A stretch of DNA of 64,000 bases from Stercorarius parasiticus (GCA_013396915.1 VWZL01000430.1:1191309-1255308), one strand, 5' to 3'; positions 1-12,170 are shown, counted from the stretch's first letter. Program-made: numbers and translations. The notes: generated from the letters alone by a model not told the origin.

Positions 1-1976
1 TGGTCAGATCCTGGTCTCACGGAGACATGGATGTATCCACGTGCAACCATGAGAAAGGACGGTCAGAGACTTCGAGCTCCCCTGGTAACCCCAAAGCCAG
101 AAACAGTTTGGAGACAGGGACAGCCCAAGCTGCAGGTCTAAATTAGATCCTAAGGATGGTTCCTGGCTCGTGCCTTCTTCTGAACTCAGCCCAGGCTTGG
201 TCTGCAGGAGTCACCTTGTCTGGACCAAAACCTTGCGAGGGACAAATAAGAGGCACAGATGCTCGGATGCCCATGGCAGGTCCAGAACCCAGCACTGGTA
301 CCAGCACAGGCACTGGCCCCTCATTTGTATCCCACTGAAGGATTATGAGGTTGGCATCTGCCCTAAGCTAGCTCACCTCGGGTGATAAACGCCTTTCCAA
401 GGCAGCCTCTGCTGTACAACAAAGGCAACAGTCCCCACCCTGACAGCAGAATCCATCCATGTTTAAGTTCCTTATTTAAATACTTCTACACATTTAATTC
501 ATTGCATTGTTTTCTGAACAGTAGAAAATAAGAGCAAAGAAAACTCGTGAATTTTTAGATTAAAACCTGCAATAAGATTTCGTTTCAAATCGAGTTTGGA
601 GAAAGAAAATTACATTTTGGCCAAAGGCCAAGTTGTGAATTTCTAATTAACTTAATCAAACTTTTTCATAGTCTAACCCTTGATAATTTATATAACCAAT
701 TTCACTGAAAAGACAGTTAGAGTGAGCCCTGTCCCAAATCATACAGAAATAACTAGCAAGTTCAAAGGTTTTGTTCTCATTAACCCTAGAGAAAATGAGT
801 TCAGCAATGAGCTGAATGGTCGTAGCAGGTAGTACCTCAAAAAACGTATATTAAAAGGTTGAGTAAACACTGGCTTGGTAGATTTTACCAGACAGAGGTA
901 GGCAGGCAATGCTGATCGTTCACATTAAAAAACCCATGCATTTTACATCAATACCAAGAAGTAAGCAACATACAGGAGAATTCAAACGTGTAAGAATTTA
1001 TATCTTTTTATTAGAACAACTAAACTGACCAGAACTGAAATAAATGGACCAACATGGCTAAAATCTTACCCTTTTTTATCAGTCTTACCAGCTGGTCCAC
1101 TGAAAGATATGGCCAGTCTTTATGAATTCCTTTAATACCTTTAGACTAGCACGGCAATAACAAAACACCTTGTCATTAATATATACAAGGAATACCACAT
1201 TTAAGCTTTCAGAAAGCCTGTTATTACCAACTTTATAAGGGAATAACTGTTTTCTTTCCAGCTAAGCAGTTGGGCTGCCTGTAGAAGCAGTCACTGGGAA
1301 GAAATTAATGAAAACATCCATTGCAGAAACAATTAAGTTAGAGTTAAATAACTCAAGACCATCACACTCAGGGGAAATAGCATATGCCGGCCTGACTCAG
1401 TCCCAGAGGGTTGGAGTTGGGTAAATTGTCTGCCCTGTCCTGGAGAGGTCACCCCCCTGCTCGTTCTGCTCCCCCTCAGCGACCCTCTCTGGCAGGTTTT
1501 GTGGCAGATTTTGCTCTGCCAGCCAAAACCTGTGTCCAAACTGGTTATTGTTTTACTACAGAATATTCTACTTCCTTTTTTGTTTTCTTTTTACTTCCCC
1601 CCCCCCTCCTTTTCTTCATCAAGTGGGTATTCCTTAACTATCGCCTTGCATAATGAGCCTTGCCCAGGAGCGCAGCTCACTTCCAGGCTGCAAAACTCCC
1701 AAGTCCTGAACGACGTGATGGAGAGAAGCTCAGCACCCGCAAGGGGCCTGGTGTGCACAGCAGCGCGAGCAGGAAATTAGAAATTAGGGCTAACACACGT
1801 GCAGAAGTGAATCTGGCTTGTTTGGCTGACAGCTGCAGAGTGAGACACACCTACGAATCAGGGCTGTTCTGGTGACACTTAGCAGCTACTAATTAAGCTT
1901 TAGTTCTGCTTATGAACCAGAGCATGATTTACAACATTAGCTACACATACGCTTATGCACATACAAGTTTTGCTAC
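1..1976. other. unique non-coding DNA
   Basis: No gene, RNA or interspersed repeat is recognised. The first 450 bases are GC-moderate. Bases 450-1350 are AT-rich with many TTTAA and TTAAT runs. A C10 homopolymer lies at 1597-1606 in a pyrimidine-rich stretch. The frames here are under 100 codons, overlap on both strands and show no domain I recognise. Confidence 0.6.
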
Positions 1977-2522
1977 ATAGAATCATAGAATTTCCTAGGT
2001 TGTAAGGGACCTTTCAGATCATTAAGTCCAACCATCAACCCAACACTGCCAAAGCCACCACTACCCCATGTCCTTCAGCACCACATCTGCCCATCTTAAA
2101 TCCCTCCAGGGGTGGCAACTCCACCACTGCCCTGGGCAGCCTGTTCCAATGTTGGACAACCCTTTCGGTGAAGAAATTTTTCCTAATATCCATCCTAAAC
2201 CTCCCCTGGCACAACTTGAGGCCATTTCCTCTCATCCCATCACCTGTTCCTTGGGAGAAGAGACCGACCACCCCTGGCTACCCGCTCCTTTCAGGGAGTT
2301 GTAGAACGCAAGAAGGTCTCCCCTCAGCCTCCTTTTCTCCAGGCTGAACACCCCCAGCTCCCTCAGCCGCTCCTCACAAGACTTGTGCTCCAGACCCCTC
2401 ACCAACTCCGTTGCCCTTCTCTGGACACAGTCCAGCACCTCAATGTCTTTCTTGTCATGAGGGGCTCAAAATTGGACACACTATTTGTGGTGGGACCTCA
2501 CCAGTGATGGGTACAGGAGGAG
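1977..2522 (-). mobile_element. CR1 LINE, 5'-truncated, older subfamily
   Basis: On the plus strand the element starts with its 3' tail (AGAATCATAGAAT at about 1979) and the reversed CR1 3' UTR (TAAGGGACCTTTCAGATCAT). It then runs back into the C-terminal part of ORF2 (CCAGGCTGAACACCCCCAGC near 2340). The right end fades near 2520 after CCTCACCAGTGATGGGTACA. This is the usual bird CR1 outcome: 3' end kept, 5' end lost. The segment CCAACCATCAACCCAACACT marks a different subfamily from the copies at 10.7, 34.6, 44.2 and 56.8 kb, and substitutions and frame breaks show it is old. No target-site duplication is seen. Confidence 0.93.
2035..2438 (-). pseudogene. CR1 ORF2 C-terminal remnant (reverse transcriptase protein), frameshifted
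   Basis: Minus-strand translation gives two CR1 ORF2 C-terminal stretches in different frames. The frame 2232-2438 carries [11 protein letters not shown] and then [19 protein letters not shown]. The frame 2035-2271 carries [19 protein letters not shown] and then LPPLEGFK. In the intact family these are one continuous tail following the reverse-transcriptase domain, so a frameshift separates them here, in the 2232-2271 overlap. The endonuclease and catalytic RT domains are absent. It is a dead fragment of the element and has no host function that I can see. Confidence 0.85.
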
Positions 2523-3429
2523 TACATAAATATATTCAGTAATATATTGACCCTAAGGCTCCTCATACTCCTGTGAATCACTCTTGATGGTCTCAACATG
2601 AGTTTTTCTTCCATTAGCTACAGGGACAGGGAGCAAGCAGAGCTGCTGCCAGCAAGAAAGCGTCTTACATACAAGAGCCCTCAGAAATGAACCGAGCACC
2701 TTTTGGCTCAGCAGTAAGAGCAATGGTGCAGTGTGAGCTGCATCGGTCCTCTCTGTCTGAAGATCCCCCCAAGGAAGCGATTGCCAGTTGCCACAGGCAC
2801 TTCCAGTCCCAGGTGCCTAATGGAAGAGACCGTGAATAATGAAAATGATCTAAATTTCTCAAGTTAATAGCAAAATATCAAAACTGTAAATTACACCTTT
2901 GATTCACAGAATCACAGAATGGTGATTCAAGAGGAAAAACTCTTACAAATGAAGGGAACTTAGCAAAATCAGTTTAGATAAGCTTAGGGGTAGGAGCAGA
3001 GAGGATGATTGGAATTTCTTTAGCTGTTGGGTAGAAAGTTAGTAGGAATTTGCATCCTGGACAAAGAAGGGGTGGTAAAAAATCATGAAGAAAAGCTCCA
3101 GACTAACTGGATAATTAAATCTCTCTCAAAGGATACTAGGAGCAAGGAGAGATAACGCAGAGAAAAGAGGAAAAGAAATAATCCCAAAGAAGGGTGTTTC
3201 TCAACTTTTAAGTGGAAGGACTCTGAAGAGCAGAACACTAAGACCAGGATGAAGCTTCGTGGCGTAGAGAATGAGGAAGTTCATAAAAAAAGGAAGGGGG
3301 GGAGGGGGGGGAAATCTGCTGGGAGGTCTTTGGTTAGAAAAACAGTCTTTGGAAAGAGAGACTCAAGTCCACCAAAGGGTGAAGGTAACCGACAGGAAGC
3401 AGAAAAATAAAATTCAATGTTAAAACTTA
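2523..3429. other. unique non-coding DNA, purine-rich on the plus strand
   Basis: No gene is recognised. A short TGATTCACAGAATCACAGAAT stretch near 2902-2921 resembles a CR1 tail but is too short to call. From about 3000 the plus strand is strongly purine-rich, ending in a G7-A-G8 tract. The frames present are short and unrecognised. Confidence 0.5.
3292..3326 (+). repeat. G-rich tract, possible G-quadruplex
   Basis: Seven G (3296-3302), one A, then eight G (3304-3311), followed by GGGAGG at 3321-3326. Two long G runs plus nearby shorter ones could form an intramolecular quadruplex by the usual four-tract rule. Homopolymers like this also make the exact base count unreliable. Confidence 0.5.
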
Positions 3430-3765
3430 CTCAGCAAGATACATTCAACAGAAGGAGATATCCATGCTGTCGTACAAGTCCCTGATGTGACCTCACCTGA
3501 AATCCTTTTAACCACATCTCAGAGAAATGATTTCCAACAAAGATGCAGAGAACTGTATCGGTGATCACTGAAGCAATGGAGAACATATAATACAAGGGAA
3601 GACTAAAAGAGGACAGTTTGTTTGACCTAGCAAAATGCAAGCTGAGAGGAGAAGAGCTATTTCAAGGACAATATTGGCACAAGATCAAAAGGAGATAACA
3701 CAGCCAAGGATTGAATTTAGTCTGGAAGTCTGGCATCGTCGTCAATGTTTCTTTTCTACAGAAGT
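3430..3765 (+). mobile_element. ancient CR1-like LINE fragment, highly decayed
   Basis: By eye this aligns, with many mismatches, to the sense strand of the CR1 ORF2 3' region. CCTGATGTGACCTCACCTG (3481-3499) resembles the CR1 'gtgaggcctcatctgga' segment. GAAGACTAAAAGAGGACAGT (3599-3618) and GCAAGCTGAGAGGAGAAGAG resemble the 'gaaagactgaaagaactggg ... agaaggctgaggggagatct' segment. ATTTAGTCTGGAAGTCTGGC (3714-3733) resembles the downstream 'aatttagactggaaataagg' segment. The order of the matched blocks is right, which is the main support. Boundaries are approximate. A sensitive profile search is needed to confirm family membership. Confidence 0.5.
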
Positions 3766-6009
3766 AAAGGCAAGAAGTTACAAGACAAAATCTGGTCTCC
3801 TTTACAAGAAGTCTACAGGAAAATCTTGGCACTGGGTCAGAGAGGGCTTTGACTAGCTGAGTCTCAGTCACCCACCTGCACACCCCAGGGTTTGTGCTCA
3901 CATCATGGTCTGTGGTCACCCGCAGGCAGCAACATGTGCTGTCCCCATCATCTCCAAAATGACGAGCATGAGCATGGTTCCTCCACGGCTTTATAAACAA
4001 CGTTTGTAGTAGAGGGCTTAAGTTAGCACTGTGTAACCATATCCAGGTGAATAATATTTGAAAAACCCACAATGAAACAAGGAGGAAACAAGAAAGTTTC
4101 AACAAGATTGTCAGGAATAAACATCAACGATGGTGGGGGAAGCAACTGGCCTGCTGTGAAAGCCAAAGTCAAGCCAAGCCAAAACCAAATCCAAAACTGA
4201 AGCTAAGAAAAACCTATTGTACTACGCTGATCTGAAGTCCAGCAAAAGGCCTTTGTTTTCTTCAGAAAGTGTTTCACAGAGGACAGATTCTTGGTGCAGG
4301 CAAAAGACTTAAACCATATTTGGCATCCACTTTTCTTCTGCATGGCTCAAAGATAAACAATTCAACTGGTTTGTTTGATTTAGGAGGAACAAAATAACAC
4401 TACTGTGTTAAATATTTTAGGTGAGATTTCACACAGTTTCCTTTGTGTCGAACACTTGTTATTCCAGATAACATCCTGCTTGGATCAAAAAAAATTCCAA
4501 TTAAATTCAAAACTGTATCAAGCATCCCACTATTCATCAAGACGAATATTTGTACAGTATTGTGCTTGACTTTCGTTGGAGTTTGACCCCTGGAAACAGC
4601 AAACCAGCTCGCATTTTTTTTTCCTTATCTCAATTTCTGATAACATTTTGCAGCTTCTCCATGTAGTCAAACTCCACGTTCACTGTGAAAGTCACATTCA
4701 ACTAATCTGATGGTCAACAGCCCCAGCCCATTCAAACAGGAATCTACCCCAGCAAGTGGTTTGTCAGAGGATGACATTCTACCGTGCTTCCAGCAAAGCA
4801 CATCTGTGAGTCAAAAATAACGCTACAGCATGGAAAAATCTATGCTTCCTCCTCTCTGACCCTAACCCAGGTGAGTCCAGCTGTGGCTGAAGGAAAATTA
4901 AATAAAATCTTAGCTTGCAAGTGTTGCACTAGAGGTGAAGCTAGAGGTATCATTTAGAAGACAAAAGGAAGAAAGAAAAAAAAAGCCAGTTTATGGGCTT
5001 GGAAGTTAGATTTCACCCTGAAGGCCTGAGTTTGGAATTAGAAGTTGCTGAAGCCAAACTTTTAATTTCTAGCCCTCCAAGGGTGCTTTCTTTTAATTTC
5101 TGAGGTCCCAGACTCAAAATGCCTTTGCCTGACTGCAGGTTCCAGCTTAAGTGCACAGCAGTGTGCTTTGCTTCCTTCTCTAAAGAAACGGATCATTAAA
5201 AGTTCCCCAGAAAAATGGATATTTATTTTTGACATTGCTCTTTGCTCATCAGGTCTTTCAAAGCAGAATAACAGCAGCAGCAATGTCACATTGAATCGCT
5301 GGACCATGCTGAATATTAACCCCTTGCTCATCCTCCACCCCAGAGAAACTCATGAATAAATTAATAATCCTGCCATCAAAACAGGGTTTGAACAATTAGC
5401 AACAAATGACGGACAATGGCAAGGGGGCACAAACAGAACGATAAAGATAAAATATAGAAACTAGCCAGCCAACCATCCTATGGAGTTTTGACAGCAAGAG
5501 TCCTAATGCAACTTGCACATGAAAATGAATTTACGGACTGCATCATACCTTTAGTTCTGGCACAAATGTTTCATTTGCAAATGCCATATTCATTCCAGTC
5601 TCTTGTATGGGATGTTTACAAACAATACATGTTTGAGATGAGAGGAAATTATGATCTATTACCCATATTTTTATTTCTAACACTGTTATAAGTGTTACTA
5701 AATATTTTTAAATGCTATAAAATTTATTCAAGTATCTCTGACAGAGGTGAAGTTTACTGAGAATACTCGTTAGTTTCACTGACATAATTCATGGATATAA
5801 TTCAAAAGTGACTACCAAGAATACTTAGGCATCTTTTAGTAAGAAAATGTTCAGGGTCACGGCTTGGTTCCTCTCTGCTGACTAAATTATTGTCAAAATA
5901 ATAGACATTTTTGAGATCTGAGAGGATAAGAAAGCCAAAATTTCCCCCCAAATCAGAGCTCTTTTTCAGATTTCTCTAACAGTCCCGAGGAAGCTGAGGA
6001 CTCGCTTTT

Positions 6010-6031
6010 CAAAGAAAGAAAGAAAGAAAAA
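6010..6031. repeat. (GAAA)n microsatellite, short
   Basis: About five GAAA units in a row, interrupted at the ends. Ordinary simple repeat. Confidence 0.75.
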
Positions 6032-8289
6032 ACTATTTAATACTACTACAACTGCAGCTAAGACGTAAAATGTTCCTGTTGTTTCTTCTATAGTGTTTGT
6101 ACACCTGAAGACAACTTCATACAAGTCAGTGTCATCTACAGGAGAGGAAAATGAGAAGCATGGAGGTCACGGTCTGCTGCCGTTATAGAAAGTCTGGGAC
6201 ATGATCCCCATGTGAAGAGTTTTTAGCCCTGCTGTCCATCCAGGGGTCTGCTTCCCTTCGCAGAGTTGCAGTGGGCTACGGCATTTTGAGTCCTCCCTGT
6301 GGACACACACTCGCCTGCAGAAATCATGTGTGTCATTTTGAAACAGGCAGTCTGTGGACTTTGTAAGAGTACTTTCTGTAAATTACTTTTAAAACAGGGC
6401 CTTTTTTTCCGTTCATTTGCCAAGTAATAATATTTATTCAGTGCCGTTCATCAGAAGAGGTTCAAATTGGCGCTTCAGCTCCCTCCACCTCAAAAATAGA
6501 TGGAAACCCACAAACGAAAAGAAAGGAAATCTAGCAGGAAGGCATGAAGAAACCCATGTTTCTTTTCCAAGGGGTTTATAAGCCGTACAAAGGTGCTCTG
6601 GAGGCAGGACTGAGGACCAATGTCCTATTCCAGCTCCAGGTGGACACTCCCAGGTTGGTGTGCTCCACCACTCGCTGCTGCTCCCACCCCAACATCTGGC
6701 TGAACCAAAGGCTCCTAGTGCTACAGGCAAAAGCAGCCAACATGCAATAAATCAACTATCACCAGCGATGGCAGATAAAAACAGCCATCCTCAAATAAAG
6801 GCATGGCAGCAGGATTGTAAAACACACCCCACAAATCACTGAAGACTGGCAGACTGTTAGGTGATTTCAACTACAGCTACTACCGAACTGTAATCAGATG
6901 CCCACCCAACCACCACCTGCAGGAAGGATGCTTGATGGAGCCTACAAAGGCCCTGCCTGTATGCAGTATTTCCTGCACTCAAATGATTTAGTAATCCAAA
7001 GATTTTGTATTTTTAAAATTATTTCTTTGCAATATGACAGCACAAGTGTGACGATTCTTCCTGTCCACCCCATTGAATGTCATAGGAAGCCACGTGCTTT
7101 GTGAGGTACTGGAGATTCCCTTGGAGATTTCCTATGTAAATATTGACTCAATCCTGTTTCTAAAATCCAAGGAGATCAGCAGCCAAGGAAACTTTGAGGT
7201 TTGATTAACAAAAGTGCACTGACACCATCTACCCTAACCTTCTGATCTTCCAAGACAGGAGGTTTTCATTCGCTTTGCTCCCTTCTTTAAGTGCAGTAGC
7301 GGCTGGTTTAGGTTAGGAATAAGCTCTCTTGAAAGTGGAGGCTCTCTCCAAAAAGACATTTTAAATTCTCACATACAATCTCTTCACGTACTTTCTCTGT
7401 CATTCCATCTTTCCCAGCTTGGATTAATTTAAAAATAAAATAAAATTTTAAAATTGAACCACAAATATTAATCTGGAAATCAGTGAAAACTGGTGGCTCT
7501 TTACCACTTAACACTGGATAAAGAATTAAGAGTAACAAGAAGCAATGGATAATTGCCTACAGTAGCTAAGCAGAGTCTTGTGTCAGCACCCTTGCTGCTG
7601 AGGTTTCCTGTGCCACTAGTCATTACCCCATTATAAACCAATCTCTGACCTGACCCAGGTTACAAATAACCCTAAAACACCCCAAAAGGCTGGAGGCAGA
7701 GAAAGAACTCTGACATTTTTATGCTGAAACTGGAGGTTCAGCAAGCGAACACCCAAGCATGCCTCGCACCTGCTGGAGAAGTCATTTCAACAGGATTTAC
7801 GAAATGATTAGCACACACTTAACAATTTGCAATATCAAGTCCTGAGAATGAGAAGTTTTCAAGACAGCAGCCTGGACACGGCCACAGACAGGCTCAGCAG
7901 GAACAGTCTCACAGCAAAATAATGCCTCCTAATGCAATTAATCTCCCCGAGTAAAAGTAACAAGGATAAAACAAGACTTTTCCCAGCTTCAAATACAATT
8001 CCCTGCAGGTTACTGTCACACCTTTCATTTCTCAACACTGGTAACAATACTGTTTAATTTTTCTTTTTAATTGCGTAAACTTCCCTAGAGTATTGGCCAT
8101 ATAAGAGGAAAACCAAACTGTATTCAGTGACCTTCTGCAAAAAGGGAAAAATGCCTCAGGGCAGGGTTTTTGTTGTCTTTTTTTTGGTTGTGGGTTGTTT
8201 TGTTGTTTTGGGGTTTTTTAAAGAAAAACTTTCAACTGTTTGATAAAGAAAACAAGGAAAGGGGTTGGGTGCTCTCATGCCACCCATTT

Positions 8290-8480
8290 GTCTTGTCAAT
8301 AAACTTACACAAGTGACTGTTAGCGAGTGCCAAGCGTGAAAAATGAAGGCAATGGTTTGACAGATATCTCATGCATTTTATCAAAGTGAATGGGATCCAG
8401 AAATATGAAAGATAGGTTTTGCAGTATGCACTGGCTTCATGGAATTAAATTCTTGTTTTTATAGGGCAAGATAGCAGCGA
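8290..8480. promoter_or_regulatory. possible conserved non-coding element
   Basis: Unique, repeat-free sequence with features often seen in avian conserved non-coding blocks: TTTGACAGATATCTCATGCA at about 8356 (a TGACAG TALE-homeodomain core) and TTTTATCAAAGTGAATGGG. Conservation cannot be measured from one genome, so this is a pointer only. Confidence 0.2.
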
Positions 8481-10146
8481 CTGGGCAAGAGATGACCTCA
8501 CAGGAAAGACTGATGGACTGCTGTCCAAACTTCACATTATACCACCATCATATCTTGGCAAATCTTTCCCAGGGTCCTGCACCAGCTGCTTGTAGCCTCT
8601 ATTCATGTTCCATCCTCCCCTTCTCAGCTCAGACCACTTCACTGTAGTTCCTCCACTGGCAAAACTGAAAATATAAAAAAGTTTTAAAACTGCTAAAGTT
8701 ACAAGAGCTCATTGTCAAGCAAAGATCCATCATCAAGGCGCTTCAAAGCTTAACTCGCCATACACAGGCACTGGAAGGTCCTCCTGCATGCACACACTAA
8801 AATATTAATTTTTCCCCTACTGTTTCTTTGAGTTTCATCTTTTACAGTGCTGGCACAGCAGAGCCAGTGGTGTGCTGCTCCCCAAACACCAAACACACAT
8901 ATCGGAAACTTTTAATTAGGCAGAAGCTCTGGTCTCTGAGTGCCCAAAGCTTCTGCTCATTGGCTTTGGGGAGCGGAGCGCTCGTGCCTCCATGGAAAGG
9001 CAGCAGCAACTGTGGGAAAGAGGAGGAACCAGAGACCTGACAGCTCTGCCTGATGGGCAGCTGCTTAACAGGTCCCACATTTTTTAAATGAATAATTGAA
9101 TTTAAATTATGTCTAATGCTGAAATTAATTTAACCTGTTTAAACTTAGTGTGTGGTCACATGTTGCAGGAGTACGTCTCACCGCTGCTCCAAGTGTATTA
9201 ATAGCAATTCCTGAAACTATTATTAACCGGAGCCCAGCAGCTGATCCGTGTCATCTGCCAGGGGGTCTCCAAGCACCAGCAAATGCCCGTGTCTCCTTCC
9301 AGCAGGAGGTACATGAGGACCAGCAGATCCAGCTGGTGATGGGGAAGATGAGCAAAAAAGATGGAGAGAAGCCCAGCTGTGGTCAGCCAGGGAGGCTGCG
9401 ACGGTGCTGGGAGCAGAGCCCACAGCCCCGTCTTCTAGTCTTTGGTCTCACAGAGACTGGAGGAAACTCTCCTTGAGGATGGGAAACTTTGTGATGTCTT
9501 TGGGGCAAGGACTACTCATCTCTTTTCTTCATAGATGGAAGCAAGCACAGTATTCATAGTCGCAACAAGAAAAATATTTTTTTTTAAAAATGAGCACTGG
9601 AAAGCCCCCCAATCATGCTGTACCAGTGGCAAGACCCAAAACTTTCTGTCGGTGGGTGGCAGGGTGGGATGAGAAAAAAAAAACTCATTACCAGATGAAA
9701 GGTTTCACACTTCTCCCTCCAGCTAAAATCTGCACTACTCTGAGCATGCTAAGGGGGTGTCAGCTCCCTCTGTCCCACCTACCCCGTGGCAAATCCTTTG
9801 AGCAGTTACAGCACAGAAAGGAGGCAAAGTCCCAATTTGGAAAGTATTTTTTGAAGCATCTCTTCTGAATAAGGTTTTCATATGAAACGATAAAGAAATC
9901 AGAAGCCAACTTCGCTTCTGCCATCCCTGATGGAGACAGCAGATGGGAAGACCCTCAAAATACCATTACTGTAAGTAGTATGTTAAAACATAAAGTTTGG
10001 CTTGGGGCAATAAAACCGGATCACCCTGAAAAAGAAAGATAAATATCCTCAGCTGCACCCCAGTTTTTGCTTGAGCAGGTAAATACAAACACATTTCCTA
10101 AAGCAAAAATCCACCAACACTATATACATATACGCAGACTTACTTC

Positions 10147-10163
10147 TTTATTTATTTATTTAT
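10147..10163. repeat. (TTTA)n microsatellite, short
   Basis: About four TTTA units. Ordinary simple repeat. Confidence 0.7.
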
Positions 10164-10738
10164 AGAAAAGAAAGGAATCAAAGATCAGTGGAATTTATTT
10201 TTCAAAATAAATGTCAAAAAAAATCACGGCACCACAGGCTTTTGTGCTTTCTGCAGATTAAATCCACTTCTGCCGACTGGTAGCAGAGTGAAAAGTCAAC
10301 TGAACATACTAACAGAGTCACAGCTTCAAATTTTACCCGGAATGTCGCAAAACTTGGTGTTTACTAAAATCCACAGCTCAGAGGCAGACAGGAAGGAAAA
10401 ACCTTTGCCCGCTGCAGCTTTCCCCTGTGAAACGCTTGCTGGTCCTAAAGGATTAGGAATCTTCCCCACTTTGAGACTGCAGCTGGAAGCACAGACCCAG
10501 TCCCAGCACCATGCCTGCAGGGCTAGCGTGGGCTCTCTAGTTGGAAACCACCTTTCTCAACAGTCTTTGAGCACTTTGGAGAGATTTCTGTGCTCTGCAG
10601 GAAGACACCGAGTCTCAAAGGAGCATGAATGTGCAATACACTCTGCATATTGCATACATGGATATTTAAGACTCAGCTATATCCAAATAATTCCTTATTA
10701 ATATATGATATATAAGTAGTATTATTAATTGTATTAAG

Positions 10739-11124
10739 CACAAGCACAAATAGAGGCTGGGCAGAGAATGGCTTGAGAGCAGCCCTGAGGAGAAGGACTT
10801 AGGGATGTTGGTGGGTGAGAAGCTCCACATGAGCCAGCAATGTGTGCTGGCAGCCCAGAACCTCCCTGCAGCCTGGGCTGCTTCCCCAGCAGCGTGGGCA
10901 GCAGGGCGAGGGGGGGNGGAAGAAATTGTTTGCTGTGAGGGTGGTGAGCCCCTGGCCCAGGTTGCCCAGAGAAGCTGTGGCTGCCCCATCCCTGGAGGGG
11001 TTCAAGGCCAGGTTGGAGGGGGCTTGGAGCAACCTGGTCTGGTGGGAGGTGTCCCTGCCCAGGGCAGGGGGTGGCACTGGATGAATTTTAAGGTCCCTTC
11101 CAATCCAAACCATTCTACAATTCT
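10739..11124 (+). mobile_element. CR1 LINE fragment, internally discontinuous at an N
   Basis: Sense-strand CR1. The left part (CAAGCACAAATAGAGGCTGG through CAGCAGCGTGGGCAGCAGGG) is the ORF2 region upstream of the C-terminus. The right part, from GAAGAAATTGTTTGCTGTGA to the ATTCTACAATTCT tail at 11112-11124, is the 3' end. Compared with the copy at 44.2 kb, roughly 335 bp of CR1 that should lie between the two parts is missing, and the break falls at the single N (10917). Either the copy carries a real deletion or the assembly lost sequence there. No intact coding frame remains. Confidence 0.93.
10917..10917. other. ambiguous base (N) after a G6 run, inside CR1
   Basis: The single N follows GGGGGG (10911-10916) and sits exactly where the CR1 copy loses colinearity with its relatives. 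It may mark a contig join or an unresolved gap of more than one base. Confidence 0.95.
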
Positions 11125-11395
11125 TTCTCCTTCAAGCTTGATATGAAGCACCAGCAGTGGTGTTAAAGCCCTTCACAGGCTGCCTGGGAGCCCTGGGCCT
11201 TTGTGCTGACCATGCAAAGCCCAAGGGTCTGTCAGGAGCCCTCTGTGCTGCTGGCTGGGGTTTGCGGGCTGTGCACAATGATCCCCATCCTTAGCAGCAT
11301 CCCGAGCACAACCTGGGATGCCCTTGCTCAATAGTATGTCACAATTTCTCAAATATTATATTTCACTACAACACATTTTTCAGCAGAGGCAGTTT

Positions 11396-11480
11396 TATAT
11401 ACATATATATGCTTGCACATACAGGCATGCGTGTGTGTATATATATAGATAAGCATACACATATATATGTATATAATGTA
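11396..11480. repeat. TA/TG/CA alternating purine-pyrimidine tract
   Basis: A run of TATATACATATATATG, GCGTGTGTGTATATATATAG and ACACATATATATGTATATAA segments with short interruptions. Such alternating tracts can adopt left-handed or cruciform structure and are often length-polymorphic. Confidence 0.8.
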
Positions 11481-11859
11481 TGTTATTCAGTGAAACCACA
11501 CGCAGCAGGTGGCTGGTTCATGATCAAGGCCACTACACCACATTTGCTGCTCCCAGCCCATGTGCGAAGGCTGGGCTGCCATACCCAGAAATGACGAGCT
11601 ATTCTGAGTGCCAAGCTTTGCTTTCCTTTCATCTGCCTTTAGGGCTTCTCAGATTCACATTTTTGAGACTTTTTGGGAAACATAAATACAGTTTTTTTGC
11701 ATCCAGCCCGACCACGAGCACACACAGCCCAGCTGGGCTTTTGCTGGGATCAGTTAGGTATTTGTCACCTAATCAAATGACATGTTTTCATCTGAGGTTG
11801 CAGCTTCCCAACTGGTACAAATTGATTTATGGCTGCACATCTGAAATGGGCAGAGGCCA

Positions 11860-12170
11860 GCCTCACTCCCTACCCTGGGCCATTTGATCTCGACTCCTCC
11901 TTTGGGGCAGCATCAGCTTTTAATTTCGCTGCTAATCTATGTGGGGAAAAAAGGCATTTATTGCAAAAATGCTCACAGATGCAAGTTATTGTGAGGCTGT
12001 TTATGTACAAGCTTTTGCTAGCTGATGGCACTGTAGCTCAGAGGACAGCAGGGACAGAGGAAGACAACTGCATCATCTCCTGTAAGGCCAGGTAAAGTCC
12101 TAAATTGCAAAAGAGAGCATCTGAGTGCCCCATAATGGCTTGTCATCTGCTGGATGTCAGAGTAGAGGAT
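11860..12170. promoter_or_regulatory. possible conserved non-coding element
   Basis: A repeat-free block with CTTTTAATTTCGCTGCTAAT near 11917 and GGCATTTATTGCAAAAATGC near 11952. The mixed composition and homeodomain-like cores suggest regulatory DNA, but conservation is untested. Confidence 0.2.

Larger units (their letters stand above)
3766..10738. other. long unique non-coding stretch
   Basis: About 7 kb without a recognised gene or interspersed repeat, mostly AT-rich. It contains a GAAA run (about 6010-6031), a TTTA run (about 10147-10163), a G/T-rich patch (8165-8220) and an enhancer-like block at 8290-8480 listed separately. The frames are short. The frame at 5488-5691 has a protein-like composition but no recognisable domain, and it is only open from a non-ATG start. 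Confidence 0.55.

Noticed and set aside
2900..2925. Possible CR1 tail (TTCACAGAATCACAGAAT)
   Set aside because: Only about 20 bp with no adjoining CR1 body; it could arise by chance.
5420..5435. AGGGGGCAC resembling half of a CTCF site
   Set aside because: The upstream half does not fit the consensus.
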